Below are positions 50,399-58,804 of a stretch of 64,000 bases of DNA, piece after piece (positions within the stretch are counted from its first letter, which is position 1; every line of letters begins with the position of its first letter). The DNA is from Nocardioides agri (lineage in GTDB: Bacteria; Actinomycetota; Actinomycetes; Propionibacteriales; Nocardioidaceae). Location of the stretch: NCBI RefSeq assembly GCF_013778305.1, contig NZ_JACEIC010000002.1, positions 809,708 through 873,707 on the forward strand. The letters run 5' to 3'. The notes beneath the pieces were generated by a model. It searched no databases. It had not been told where the DNA came from and saw only the letters and a list, made by a program, of their open reading frames with translations. The position numbers were made by a program, and so were the translations under genes.

Positions 50399-51364
50399 GT
50401 GTCGTCCACACTCGAGTCGCGGTTGCGCGACCTGCTCGCCTCCCGACTCGCCGACCCGACGCTGCGGATCGAGGACCTCAAGCGCGTCCCGGCCGGCGCG
50501 TCGCGGCACACGTGGTCGTTGACGATCGACGGCGACCGCGCGACCCGCCGCGACCTGATCCTGCGGATGGACGCGCCCGGCAGCATGTCCGACGCCATGG
50601 ACCGCGAGACCGCGCTCATGGTCGCGGCCCGAGCGGCGGGCGTGCCCTCCCCCGAGGTGCTCACAGGGAGCATCGACGGCGCGGACCTCGGCGCGGCGTA
50701 CGTCGTGATGAGCCTGGTCGAGGGCGAGACGATCCCACGCAGGATCCTGCGTGACCCGGCGTACGCCGAGGTGCGGCCGGTGCTCGCCGCGCAGTGCGGC
50801 CGCGCGCTGGCGCGGATCCACAGCATCGACCCCTCGGCCGTGCCCGGCCTGGAGGTCAGCGACGAGCTGGCCGCGTGGCGGGACGTGCTGGACGAGCACG
50901 GCCAGCCGCACCCGGCGTTCGAGCTCGCGATCCGCTGGCTCGAGGAGCACCGGCCGGAGCCGGTGACCCCGCGCGTGGTGCACGGCGACTTCCGCAACGG
51001 CAACCTCATCGTCGGCCCGGACGGCATCCGCGCGGTGCTCGACTGGGAGCTCGCCCACCTCGGCGACCCGTTGGAGGACCTGGGCTGGCTGTGCGTGCGG
51101 GCCTGGCGGTTCGGCGCGGAGCCGGTCGTCGGCGGCTTCGGCACGGTCGACGACCTGGTCGCGGCCTACGAGGCCGAGCGCGGCACGACCGTCGACCGCG
51201 AGGCGCTGCACTGGTGGCAGGTCCTCGGCACGCTCAAGTGGGGGATCATCTGCATCCACCAGGCCGACCGGCACCGCTCGGGCCAGACGCGCTCGGTCGA
51301 GCTGGCGACGATCGGCCGCCGGGTCGCGGAGAACGAGTGGGAGCTGCTTCAGCTGCTGCCCTGA
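50399..51364 (+). CDS. APH-family phosphotransferase (acyl-CoA catabolism type)
   Basis: 321 aa. Kinase-like fold: GASRHTWSLTIDG, DLILRMDAPGSMSDAMDRET, Brenner-type VVHGDFRNGNLIVGPDGIRA and LDWELAHLGDPLEDLGWLCV as the metal motif. In actinobacteria such genes commonly pair with acyl-CoA dehydrogenase and DUF6285 genes, as here; some are thought to phosphorylate a hydroxyacyl-CoA before elimination, as in the ACAD10/11 type. Not an aminoglycoside resistance gene by context. GTG 50399. Confidence 0.86.
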   Translation: MSSTLESRLRDLLASRLADPTLRIEDLKRVPAGASRHTWSLTIDGDRATRRDLILRMDAPGSMSDAMDRETALMVAARAAGVPSPEVLTGSIDGADLGAAYVVMSLVEGETIPRRILRDPAYAEVRPVLAAQCGRALARIHSIDPSAVPGLEVSDELAAWRDVLDEHGQPHPAFELAIRWLEEHRPEPVTPRVVHGDFRNGNLIVGPDGIRAVLDWELAHLGDPLEDLGWLCVRAWRFGAEPVVGGFGTVDDLVAAYEAERGTTVDREALHWWQVLGTLKWGIICIHQADRHRSGQTRSVELATIGRRVAENEWELLQLLP

Positions 51365-51376
51365 CCCGCCGCCCCG

Positions 51377-52573
51377 TCAGCGGAGCCCGAACTCCCAGCT
51401 GCCGCCGCGGCGGTACTCGCCGAGGATCCGCTTGCCGACGCTCTGGATGTGCACCTCGTCGGCGCCGTCGTAGAGCCGCGCGAAGCGGGCGGAGCGGTAC
51501 ATGTGGCTCAGCGGAGTGTCCTCGGTGACGCCGGCGGCCCCGTAGACCTGCACGGCTCGGTCGATCACGTTGTGCAGCATCTGAGCGCCGTAGACCTTGA
51601 TCGCGCCGATCTCCACCCGGGCCTGGTCGCCGCGGTCGATCTGCTCGGCAGCCGCCAGGGTGAGCAGCCGGCTCGCTTGGATCTCGGTGTAGGAGTCGAA
51701 GACGTGCTTCTGCATCAGCTGCTTCTCGGCGAGCGGCTCGCCGAACGCGACCCGCTCGTTGAGCCGGGTGCACATCAGGTCGAAGGCGCGCTGCGCCTGG
51801 CCGAGCCACCGCATCGCGTGGAAGATCCGGCCGGGGCCTAGCCGCTCCTGCGCGATCAGGAAGCCCTTGCCCCGCTCGCCGAGCAGGTTCTCGGCGGGCA
51901 CCCGCACGTCGTCGTACGCCACCTCGTAGTGGCCACCGTGGCCGCCGGACGGCAGGCCGAGCAGGGGCGTCTCGCGCACGAGCCGGTAGCCGGGGGTGTC
52001 GGTCGGGACGATGATCATGCTGAACGACGCGTGCGGGGCCGCGTCGGTCTCGGTGCGGCACATGACGGTCGTGTACGCCGCGCCCGCGGCGCCGGTCGTG
52101 AACCACTTCCGGCCGGTGATCACCCACTCGTCGCCGTCGAGCCGCGCGGTCGTCTGCAGGCCGGTCGGGTCGGAGCCGGCGACGTCGGGCTCGGTCATCG
52201 CGAAGCTCGGCGAGATCTCGCCGGCGACCAGCGGCCGCAGGTAGGCCTCGCGCCAGTGCGGGCTGGCGTGCCGGTCGAGCATGATGGAGTCCTGGAGCGT
52301 CCAGGTGCCCAGCGCCAGCTGGCCGAACTCGCTGCGCCCCTGCACCTCGTTGACGTAGACGTAGTCGAGGAAGGGCAGCCCGCCACCGCCGAGCTCGGCG
52401 GGGTGGCCGAGCGCCCACAGTCCCTCGGCCTTGGCGTCGCGCTGCAGCTCGGCGAGGAGGGCCGCGCCGTCGGGGCCGCGCAGCGTCTCCTCGTGCGGCT
52501 CGACGCGCTCGGTCATGAAGCGGTGGACCCGGTCGCGCAGCGGCCGGACGTGGTCGGGGACCTGGAACGTCAC
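51377..52573 (-). CDS. Acyl-CoA dehydrogenase (ACAD10/11-like)
   Basis: 398 aa. FAD motifs SFAMTEPDVAGSDPTGLQTT, WVITGRKWFTTGAAGA, GRIFHAMRWLGQAQRAFDLM, RVAFGEPLAEKQLMQKHVFD, and VYGAAGVTEDTPLSHMYRSA with YDGADEVHIQSVGKRIL. The long RVEPHE-type N-terminus and YDGADEVH end resemble the ACAD10/11 group that works with an APH-type kinase on 4-hydroxyacyl-CoA. The kinase gene is next door, convergent. Start overlaps the DUF6285 stop (ATGA). Confidence 0.9.
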   Translation of the reverse strand: MTFQVPDHVRPLRDRVHRFMTERVEPHEETLRGPDGAALLAELQRDAKAEGLWALGHPAELGGGGLPFLDYVYVNEVQGRSEFGQLALGTWTLQDSIMLDRHASPHWREAYLRPLVAGEISPSFAMTEPDVAGSDPTGLQTTARLDGDEWVITGRKWFTTGAAGAAYTTVMCRTETDAAPHASFSMIIVPTDTPGYRLVRETPLLGLPSGGHGGHYEVAYDDVRVPAENLLGERGKGFLIAQERLGPGRIFHAMRWLGQAQRAFDLMCTRLNERVAFGEPLAEKQLMQKHVFDSYTEIQASRLLTLAAAEQIDRGDQARVEIGAIKVYGAQMLHNVIDRAVQVYGAAGVTEDTPLSHMYRSARFARLYDGADEVHIQSVGKRILGEYRRGGSWEFGLR

Positions 52574-52929
52574 GACGTCTCCTCGAGGTGGCGGGGGTTG
52601 TCGACGCGGAGCTTGGCACGCACGCTCTCGGTGACCGCGTCCTTGATCTCGGTGTAGCGAGTGTCCTCGGCGCCGGACCGGATGACGGCGGCGAGCGCGG
52701 CGTCGTCGGCGTACCCGAGCTCGGCGAGCCGGGCGCGGTGCGCCGCGACGTCGGTGCCGCCGTGCTCGAGCTCGCGCTGCACGATGCGCAGCGCGTTGAC
52801 GGCGACGCGGGTGTGGAAGCGGGTGCTGCCCTCGACCGCCTCGAGTACCTGGGTCTCCAGGAACTCGCAGACGGCGTCGAGCAGCTCCCCCGCCGCCGGT
52901 ACGTCGTAGAGGTCGCCGCCGGTGCTCAT
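52570..52929 (-). CDS. DUF6285-domain protein
   Basis: 119 aa, all helical: DVPAAGELLDAVCEFLETQV, RFHTRVAVNALRIVQRELEH, ELGYADDAALAAVIRSGAED. This domain is known mainly from genes next to APH kinases and acyl-CoA dehydrogenases, which is exactly its place here; its biochemical role is not established. Overlaps both neighbours (TGATG with the upstream gene, ATGA downstream), so the three are one operon. Confidence 0.85.
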   Translation of the reverse strand: MSTGGDLYDVPAAGELLDAVCEFLETQVLEAVEGSTRFHTRVAVNALRIVQRELEHGGTDVAAHRARLAELGYADDAALAAVIRSGAEDTRYTEIKDAVTESVRAKLRVDNPRHLEETS

Positions 52930-53579
52930 CACCGCTCCGGGATGCTGATCGCCCGGCCGAGGTCGAGCGCGACCCGCTGACCGTCCGGGCCGTCGACCTC
53001 GACGATCTCCTCGGGGCGGTCGTCGAACTCCAGGCGCAGCGCCCGGCAGATCACGGCGTGCATGTCGTAGAGCGTGGTGACGTAGGTGAGCTCGAGGATC
53101 TCCTCGTCACTGAGGTGCTGGTGCAGCACCTCGAAGGTGCCGTCGTCGACACGACCTCCGCCGGTCACCAGGCTGTCGGTGTAGGACAGGACCGCCCGCT
53201 CGAGCGGGGAGAACAGGTCGGACGCTCCCCACGACGGCACGGCCGCGATCCGCTCCTCACTGACCTCGAGGGCGCGAAGAGCCTTGCAGTGCTGGGAGAA
53301 CACGAACTGGCTGCCACGCAGCCAGCCCGCCCGCGTCTGGCCGAGCTCACGGAGCAGCGGGTCGAGCTTGCGGTCGGGGCTGCGGTAGAGGCCGAAGCCG
53401 CGCACGGCGTGCTCGAAGATGTCCGGCACGAGGGCGAAGACCGTCCACCAGTCGCCGGGTGTGCCGGTCGCCGTGCCGGGCTCGGCGACCGGGTCCCGGT
53501 CGCCGAAGAGCCGGTCGTACATCGAGAGGACGACCTCGGACTCGACCTCGTTGCGGGGGACCTGACGGAGACGGGGCAT
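52929..53579 (-). CDS. Carboxymuconolactone decarboxylase/AhpD-like protein
   Basis: 216 aa. The helical CMD fold with RAGWLRGSQFVFSQHCKALR (Cys of the family motif), ALEVSEERIAAVP, LFSPLERAVLSYTDSLVTGG and LHQHLSDEEILELTYVTTLY. The family covers decarboxylases and peroxide-related thiol proteins; with a single Cys-His, the role is open. First gene of the operon CMD, DUF6285, acyl-CoA dehydrogenase. A GntR palindrome is 38 bp upstream. Confidence 0.83.
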   Translation of the reverse strand: MPRLRQVPRNEVESEVVLSMYDRLFGDRDPVAEPGTATGTPGDWWTVFALVPDIFEHAVRGFGLYRSPDRKLDPLLRELGQTRAGWLRGSQFVFSQHCKALRALEVSEERIAAVPSWGASDLFSPLERAVLSYTDSLVTGGGRVDDGTFEVLHQHLSDEEILELTYVTTLYDMHAVICRALRLEFDDRPEEIVEVDGPDGQRVALDLGRAISIPER

Positions 53580-53617
53580 CGATTCTTCCTTCCCGGCGGC
53601 TGACGACGATGGTGGCA

Positions 53618-53631
53618 GATTACATGCAATC
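53618..53631. promoter_or_regulatory. GntR operator candidate 4
   Basis: GATTACATGCAATC, 38 bp before the carboxymuconolactone-type gene on the minus strand. Confidence 0.62.
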
Positions 53632-53691
53632 TCTGGAGCGGCGGCCTCTGGTTCGGGGGTGGGACGTTGCCTGCGGGCTCAAGAGTGATTA

Positions 53692-53705
53692 GATTGCACA
53701 CAATC
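53692..53705. promoter_or_regulatory. GntR operator candidate 5
   Basis: GATTGCACACAATC, 41 bp before the SMP-30 gene on the plus strand. Best match to the consensus. Confidence 0.65.
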
Positions 53706-53746
53706 CAGTTCGCCGGGTGGCCCGGCCGCACCTGCAGGGAGTACCC

Positions 53747-54691
53747 GTGTCGTTCCGTGTCGTGACCACCGGCCTGAAGTTCAGCGAGGGGCCGGTCGCG
53801 CTCCCGAACGGCGACGTCCTCGTCGTCGAGATCCACCGCGGCACCCTGACGCGGGTCTCCCCCGACGGCACCCACACCATCGTCGCCGACGTCGGCGGCG
53901 GTCCGAACGGTGCGGCGATCGGCCCCGACGGCCGCGCCTACATCGCCAACTGCGGCGGCATGTACGCCTTCGAGGTCGCGGGCTATACGTTCGCCGGCGG
54001 CATCCCGGAGACCTACCAGGGCGGCTCGATCCAGGCGGTCGACCTCGAGACCGGCGAGGTCGAGACGCTCTACACCGAGTGCGACGGCCTGCAGCTGCGC
54101 GGGCCGAACGACATCGTGTTCGACGCCCACGGCGGCTTCTACTTCACCGACCATGGCAAGAGCGACGGCATCAGTGCCGACCGTGGCCGGATCTTCTACG
54201 GCAAGGCCGATGGCTCCTCGATCAGCCTGGTCGCCGCTGACATGAACCAGCCGAACGGCATCGGACTCTCACCCGACGGGTCCCGCCTCTACGTGAGCGA
54301 GACCTACACCGCCCGTGTCTGGTGGTGGAGCGTCACCGCTCCGGGCGAGATCGTCGGCGGCCAGACCCTGGCCGGCTCCGGTGGCGGCAACTTCCTCTAC
54401 GCGTCCCCCCACATGCGCTACTTCGACTCCCTGGGGGTCGAGGCCAACGGCAACATCTGCGTCGCATCGATGGTGAACCCCGGGATCCTGGTGCTCTCGC
54501 CCGAGGGCGAGCTCGTCGAGTTCGTCAGCATCGACACCGACGCCGACCCGGGCATCACCAACATCTGCTGGGGCGGCCCGGACCTGAAGACGGCGTACGT
54601 CACGGCCGCGAGCACGGGCAAGCTGCTCGCGCTCGACTGGCCGCGCCCCGGCCTGAAGCTGGCGAACCAGGCGGTCGAGGTCAACGCCTGA
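53747..54691 (+). CDS. SMP-30/gluconolactonase-family hydrolase
   Basis: 314 aa. Six-bladed propeller with metal-binding residues: FSEGPVALPNGDVLVVEIHR (Glu), NGAAIGPDGRAYIANCGGMY, GPNDIVFDAHGGFYFTDHGK (Asn-Asp), NQPNGIGLSPDGSRLYVSET, TNICWGGPDLKTAYVTAAST. Hydrolyses lactones; in this pathway it would open a lactone product. GTG 53747 has CAGGGA upstream, 6-7 nt away. The end overlaps the convergent reductase gene by 11 bp. Confidence 0.9.
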   Translation: MSFRVVTTGLKFSEGPVALPNGDVLVVEIHRGTLTRVSPDGTHTIVADVGGGPNGAAIGPDGRAYIANCGGMYAFEVAGYTFAGGIPETYQGGSIQAVDLETGEVETLYTECDGLQLRGPNDIVFDAHGGFYFTDHGKSDGISADRGRIFYGKADGSSISLVAADMNQPNGIGLSPDGSRLYVSETYTARVWWWSVTAPGEIVGGQTLAGSGGGNFLYASPHMRYFDSLGVEANGNICVASMVNPGILVLSPEGELVEFVSIDTDADPGITNICWGGPDLKTAYVTAASTGKLLALDWPRPGLKLANQAVEVNA

Positions 54692-55601
54692 CGCGCGCCT
54701 CGCGGGCGCGCACGAGAGCGGTGAGCGTGGCGTTGACCGGAGCGGTGCGGCCGAACTTGGCGGCCTCGCGGGGCACGGCGCCGTTGATCACCCCGATCTC
54801 GCTGACCCGGCCGGCCTCGAGGTCGAGCAGTGCGGACGGCTTGGCCGCGGGCATCTGGGCGCCGAAGGCGCGCACGTGCTCGACGGGGTCGGGCACGTCG
54901 ATGCGGATGCCCAGCGCCTGCGCGGTCTCCCACGCCTCGACGGCGGCGGCCCGGCTGACCGGGCCGACCTCCCGGTCGTCCATGACCTCGCCGACGGTGA
55001 GGCCGGTGAGGGCGCAGGGCGCGCTGTAGGCGACGTTGCAGATCAGCTTCTCCCACTGCATCGCGGCGATGTCGCAGACCGCGGCGGCGTCGAAGCCGCC
55101 GGCCCGCCACGCCTCCGCGACGGCCTCGACGGCCGCCGGGTCGAGCCCGTCGTACGACCCGAAGCGCAGCGCCTTCATCGCGTTGTGGTGGGCCTGGCCG
55201 GGTCCGCGGAGCGAGGCGCCGAAGCCGCTCGCGATGCCGACGGCCAGCCGGTCGCGACCGAGCTCGTCGGCGACGCCGTCAGCGGAGCCGAGGCCGTTCT
55301 GGATCGTGACCACCGTGGTGGTGTCGCCCACGAGCGGACGCGCCTGGGCGGCGGCGCCCCGGGCGTCTGAGGCCTTGACCGCCAGCACCACCAGGTCGAC
55401 CGGTTCCTCAGGCGCCGACGTGAAAGCGCGCACCGACGCCCGGTGGTCGCCGTCGGGACCGGCGAGGCGCAGGCCGTCGGCGTTGATCGCGGCGACGTGG
55501 TCGCCCCAGGTGTCGGTCACGAGCACGTCGTGGCCGCCGAGCGCGAGGCGAGCGGCGTACACCGAGCCCATCGCGCCGCAGCCGACCACCGCGATGCGCA
55601 T
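54681..55601 (-). CDS. Ketopantoate reductase-like oxidoreductase
   Basis: 306 aa. N-terminal RIAVVGCGAMGSVYAARLAL (Rossmann), LVVLAVKASDARGAAAQ, TIQNGLGSADGVADELG, catalytic Lys in WEKLICNVAYSAPCALTG and C-terminal PSALLDLEAGRVSEIGVING, all of ApbA/PanE type. Since it sits in a catabolic cluster, it more likely reduces or oxidises another 2-keto/2-hydroxy acid than serves pantothenate synthesis. Overlaps the enolase-superfamily stop (TGATG). Confidence 0.85.
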   Translation of the reverse strand: MRIAVVGCGAMGSVYAARLALGGHDVLVTDTWGDHVAAINADGLRLAGPDGDHRASVRAFTSAPEEPVDLVVLAVKASDARGAAAQARPLVGDTTTVVTIQNGLGSADGVADELGRDRLAVGIASGFGASLRGPGQAHHNAMKALRFGSYDGLDPAAVEAVAEAWRAGGFDAAAVCDIAAMQWEKLICNVAYSAPCALTGLTVGEVMDDREVGPVSRAAAVEAWETAQALGIRIDVPDPVEHVRAFGAQMPAAKPSALLDLEAGRVSEIGVINGAVPREAAKFGRTAPVNATLTALVRAREARVRR

Positions 55602-56764
55602 CAGGCCACCAGCCCGGCGATCTCGTCGGCGAGGCCTGGCTTGGCCTCGAGGCCGAAGCCGGGCGCCTGGCTCGGGTGGATGAGCCCGCCCTCGAGCTTG
55701 CAGTCCGGGCTGTAGCCGCCGAACGGCTCGAACACCCCGGGGTACGCCTCACAGCCACCGAGACCGAGGCCGGTGACGATGTGCAGGTTGATGAGGTGGC
55801 CGCCGTGCGGGTACGCCGCGGCTCGACCGACGCCGTGCTCCTCCATCAGCGCGATCATCCGCGCGTACTCGGTGAGGCCGTAGCTGAGGCCGGCGTCCAT
55901 CTGGAAGACGTCGCGGTCGGGGCGAACGCCGCCGAAGAGCAGCAGGTTGCGCACGTCCTGCGTCGAGAAGAGGTTCTCGCCGGTGGCGATCGGGCCGGCG
56001 TAGGCCTCGGCGAGCCGGCGGTTGAGGTCGTAGTCGAGCGGGTCGCCCGCCTCCTCGTACCAGCGCAGGTCGAGCCCGTCCATGGCGCGCGCGTAGGCGA
56101 GCGCCTCGTCGCGGTCGAAGCGGCCGTTGGCGTCGACGGCGACGCCCGCGCCGCCGCCCATGACCTCGACGGCGGCCTCGAGCCGGGCCAGGTCATCGGC
56201 GAGCGGGAGGCCGCCGATCTTGATCTTGGTCGCGGCGTAGCCGATGTCGCGGTAGCCGGCGAGCTCGTCGCGCAGCTCGGCGATGCCCTTGCCGGGCGCG
56301 TAGTAGCCGCCGGCGGCGTACACGGGCACGCCGTCGTACGCCGGGGTGCGGCCGTGCGCCCGCGCGATCGTGACGTGGGCGGGCTCGTCGTGGTGCTTCG
56401 CGAGCAGGTCCCAGCAGGCGAGCTCGACGGCGCTCGCGGCGGCGGCGCGGTCGCCGTGGCCGCCGGGCTTCTCGCCCTGCATCATGCGGGCGAGCACGAG
56501 CGCCGGGTCGAGCAGGCCGTCGGCGCCGAGGAGCGAGTCGGGGTCGGCGTCGAGCACGCGCGGCACCATCCGGTCGCGGAGGATGCCGCTCTGCGCGTGC
56601 CGGCCGATCGAGTTGAACGCGATGCCGACGAGCGGGCGGCCGTCGCGCACGACGTCGGTCACGACCGCGACGAGGGAGACAGTGTGGCCCGCGAAGCTCA
56701 CCACGGCGTTGGCGACGTCGCCGCTCAGCGGTACGGCGACCTCTCGGATCTCGACGATGCGCAT
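55601..56764 (-). CDS. Mandelate racemase/muconate lactonizing-type enzyme
   Basis: 387 aa from ATG 56764 (389 from 56770). Enolase-superfamily barrel: ATKIKIGGLPLADDL with KxK, AVDANGRFDRDEALAY (first metal Asp), EEAGDPLDYDLN, ATGENLFS (metal Glu) and YPHGGHLINLHIVTGLGLGG with the His. The N-terminal capping domain has FAGHTVSLVAVVTDVVR and IGRHAQSGILR. Substrate is a sugar acid or related 2-hydroxy acid by family. Coupled to the reductase downstream; the TTAGCGTTCGCTAA palindrome is 27 bp upstream. Confidence 0.88.
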   Translation of the reverse strand: MRIVEIREVAVPLSGDVANAVVSFAGHTVSLVAVVTDVVRDGRPLVGIAFNSIGRHAQSGILRDRMVPRVLDADPDSLLGADGLLDPALVLARMMQGEKPGGHGDRAAAASAVELACWDLLAKHHDEPAHVTIARAHGRTPAYDGVPVYAAGGYYAPGKGIAELRDELAGYRDIGYAATKIKIGGLPLADDLARLEAAVEVMGGGAGVAVDANGRFDRDEALAYARAMDGLDLRWYEEAGDPLDYDLNRRLAEAYAGPIATGENLFSTQDVRNLLLFGGVRPDRDVFQMDAGLSYGLTEYARMIALMEEHGVGRAAAYPHGGHLINLHIVTGLGLGGCEAYPGVFEPFGGYSPDCKLEGGLIHPSQAPGFGLEAKPGLADEIAGLVA

Positions 56765-56790
56765 GGCCACCCTTTTCGGCGTCTCCCGAC

Positions 56791-56804
56791 TTAGCGTTCG
56801 CTAA
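56791..56804. promoter_or_regulatory. Operator palindrome TTAGCGTTCGCTAA (site 2)
   Basis: 12 of 14 bases symmetric, same arms as site 1 at 46623. It overlaps the stop codon of the XRE-TetR gene and lies ahead of the enolase-superfamily gene. Confidence 0.68.
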
Positions 56805-57622
56805 GGGTAGACCATGTCTTCCGCGAGCGCGACGTACTGGGCGGCCAGCACCTCGGGGTCGGGCCGGCCGCCGTCGGCGTACCAGTCGGGGATCGAGATC
56901 GTCATCGTGACGATCGCCCGCGCGGTGACCCGGTCCGGGACCAGGTCGGGGTGGCCGGCCCCGCCGCGGCACTCGACCACCGCGTCCTCGAACATCTGTC
57001 GCACCCGGCGCCGCTCCTCGAGCATTTCCCCCGCGGCCGGCTCCTCGAGCGCGCGCGGCTCGTTGGTCGCCAGGTAGGCCCACGGCATCCGGCGGACGTG
57101 GAAGAGCACCAGGCTCGAGACCAGGTTGGTCAGGCGCTCCTGCGGCGTGGCGCCCTCGGCGTCGGCGGCCGCGCAGCGGGCCACCATCTCCCCCATCGCC
57201 AGCCGCATCAGCTTGACCAGCAGGTCCTGCTTGCTCGGCACGTGGTGGTAGAGGCCGGCCACGGTCATGCCGCAGCGTTCGGCGATCATCCGCATCGTCG
57301 AGCCGTGGTAGCCGCGCTCGACGAACAGCTCGAGGCCGGCGAGCGACACCTGGTCGACGGCGAGCTCGTCGTACTCGCGCCAGTGCGCGAAGTCCGGTAC
57401 GGCGAACGCAGCGGGCTCCTGCTCGACCGTCACCTCCAGGGCCGCCGAGAGAGCGGCGATCCGCTCCGCCCCCGGCCGGCTCTTGCCGTGCTCGAACTCG
57501 CTCAGCGAGGACGGGCTCATGCCCACCTGCAGTGCGAGCTCGCGCAGGCCGAGCCCGCGCTCGACCCGGGCGGCCCGCATCCGGGACCCGAGAGGTGCGC
57601 TCTGCGCGCGTCGTCCTGTCAC
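56801..57622 (-). CDS. XRE-TetR hybrid transcriptional regulator
   Basis: About 273 aa. Residues 10-70 form an XRE-type HTH: GSRMRAARVERGLGLRELAL, QVGMSPSSLSEFEHGKSRPG. Then a TetR HTH: GLELFVERGYHGSTMRMIAE, RCGMTVAGLYHHVPSKQDLL. The rest is a TetR ligand domain (LVLFHVRRMPWAYLATNEPR). Two DNA-binding modules in one chain is unusual but recurs in actinobacteria. GTG 57622 is preferred; a start three codons upstream (57631) is possible. Probable ligand of the TTAGCGNNCGCTAA sites. Confidence 0.85.
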   Translation of the reverse strand: MTGRRAQSAPLGSRMRAARVERGLGLRELALQVGMSPSSLSEFEHGKSRPGAERIAALSAALEVTVEQEPAAFAVPDFAHWREYDELAVDQVSLAGLELFVERGYHGSTMRMIAERCGMTVAGLYHHVPSKQDLLVKLMRLAMGEMVARCAAADAEGATPQERLTNLVSSLVLFHVRRMPWAYLATNEPRALEEPAAGEMLEERRRVRQMFEDAVVECRGGAGHPDLVPDRVTARAIVTMTISIPDWYADGGRPDPEVLAAQYVALAEDMVYP

Positions 57623-57778
57623 GGCGCACACGCTAACCCGGTCGAGCCGCGCGTGGGCGCCGCACGCCGCTCGATGTTCGGTGAGAACTTAGCGTGCGTT
57701 CGCTCTTGACCGAACGAACAGGCGTGACTACCGTCACGTCAGGCGACGACGCCGATGAACCTGAAAGGCGGCAGCACA

Positions 57779-58339
57779 ATGGCGAACACCGAGTTCGAGA
57801 TCCGCGGACTGTGCCACCTCGCGCTGGTGTGCGAGGACATGGAGCGCACCGTCGACTTCTACACGAACGTCTTGGGCATGGAGCTGAAGAAGACCATCGC
57901 CATGCCGGGTGGCGGACAGCACTTCTTCTTCGACATGGGCAACGACTCCTACCTCGCGTTCTTCTGGTTCCCCAACGCCCCGAAGAAGGCGCCGGGCATC
58001 GCGTCCGCCGAGTCGCTCCCCGGCCTCGGCGACATCGCCACCGCTCACGGATCGATGAACCACGTGGCGTTCACCGTGCCGCTCGAGAAGTTCGACGAGT
58101 ACAAGGCACGCCTGGACGCCAAGGGTGTGCAGACCGGACCGGTCCTCAACCACGATGACAGCGAGCGCGGCGTCGCCGCCGAGATGCACGACGGCGTGTT
58201 CGTCCGCTCGATGTACTTCTTCGACCCGGACGGCGTGCTGCTCGAGTTCGCAGCCTGGACCCGCGAGCTCAACGAGGACGACGTCAACCTGGCCCCGGTC
58301 AATGCTGAGGGCGTGCCGTCGACCGCCGTCGGAGCGTGA
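57779..58339 (+). CDS. VOC-superfamily (glyoxalase/dioxygenase) protein
   Basis: 186 aa. Two beta-alpha-beta-beta-beta modules: IRGLCHLALVCEDMERTVDF, YTNVLGMELKKTIAMPGG, then SMNHVAFTVPLEKFDEYKAR and SMYFFDPDGVLLEFAAW. His and Glu positions (GLCHLAL, NHVAF, LLEFAAW) give a metal site. Substrate not determined. ATG 57779 has GAAAGG 10-15 nt upstream. Divergent from the XRE-TetR gene. Confidence 0.85.
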   Translation: MANTEFEIRGLCHLALVCEDMERTVDFYTNVLGMELKKTIAMPGGGQHFFFDMGNDSYLAFFWFPNAPKKAPGIASAESLPGLGDIATAHGSMNHVAFTVPLEKFDEYKARLDAKGVQTGPVLNHDDSERGVAAEMHDGVFVRSMYFFDPDGVLLEFAAWTRELNEDDVNLAPVNAEGVPSTAVGA

Positions 58340-58341
58340 CG

Positions 58342-58710
58342 ATGAGCGACGTCCTCGTCTTCGCCGAGGAGTTCTTCGACGCCGTCTCCCGCGGTGACAT
58401 CGACGCGGTCAGCGCCTGCTACCGCGACGACGTGACCGTCTGGCACAACTACGACGACGTCGACCAGACCAAGGCCGAGAACCTCGCCACCCTGGGCAGC
58501 ATCCCCGACCGCTACGACGAGTTCGGCTACACCGACGCCCGCACGGTCGGCCTCGACGACGGCTTCCTGCGCCAGCACGTCATCGTCGCCACCCGCGACG
58601 GCAAGACCGCCCACGTCCCCGCGATCCTGCGGGTCTACGTGGAGGACCGCGCGATCCACCGGATCGAGGAGTACTTCGACCGCGGTTCGCTCCTCGCCCA
58701 GCTCTCCTGA
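58342..58710 (+). CDS. SnoaL-like/NTF2-fold protein
   Basis: 122 aa. AEEFFDAVSRGDIDAVSACY followed by RDDVTVWHNYDDVDQTKAEN, the alpha+beta barrel start of the SnoaL/NTF2 group, and a C-terminal half ILRVYVEDRAIHRIEEYFDR. Such proteins act as isomerases, dehydratases or lactone-handling enzymes. Starts 2 bp after the VOC stop, so the two form an operon; a terminator follows at 58736. Confidence 0.83.
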   Translation: MSDVLVFAEEFFDAVSRGDIDAVSACYRDDVTVWHNYDDVDQTKAENLATLGSIPDRYDEFGYTDARTVGLDDGFLRQHVIVATRDGKTAHVPAILRVYVEDRAIHRIEEYFDRGSLLAQLS

Positions 58711-58735
58711 CTCGGACCTCCGACTCACAGCATCC

Positions 58736-58770
58736 CGAGCCCGCCGACTACCCGTTTGTCGGCGGGCTCG
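58736..58770 (+). terminator. Strong hairpin terminator after the SnoaL-like gene
   Basis: CGAGCCCGCCGAC (58736-58748), 9-nt loop, and its exact complement (58758-58770); a 13-bp GC-rich stem, then GCGCATTTCGG. Ends the VOC/SnoaL unit. Confidence 0.82.
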
Positions 58771-58804
58771 GCGCATTTCGGCGTACCCACGGAATACTCC
58801 AGTC

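Noticed and set aside
50399..51364. Aminoglycoside resistance gene
   Set aside because: The APH fold is present but the neighbours (acyl-CoA dehydrogenase, DUF6285) indicate an acyl-CoA role.
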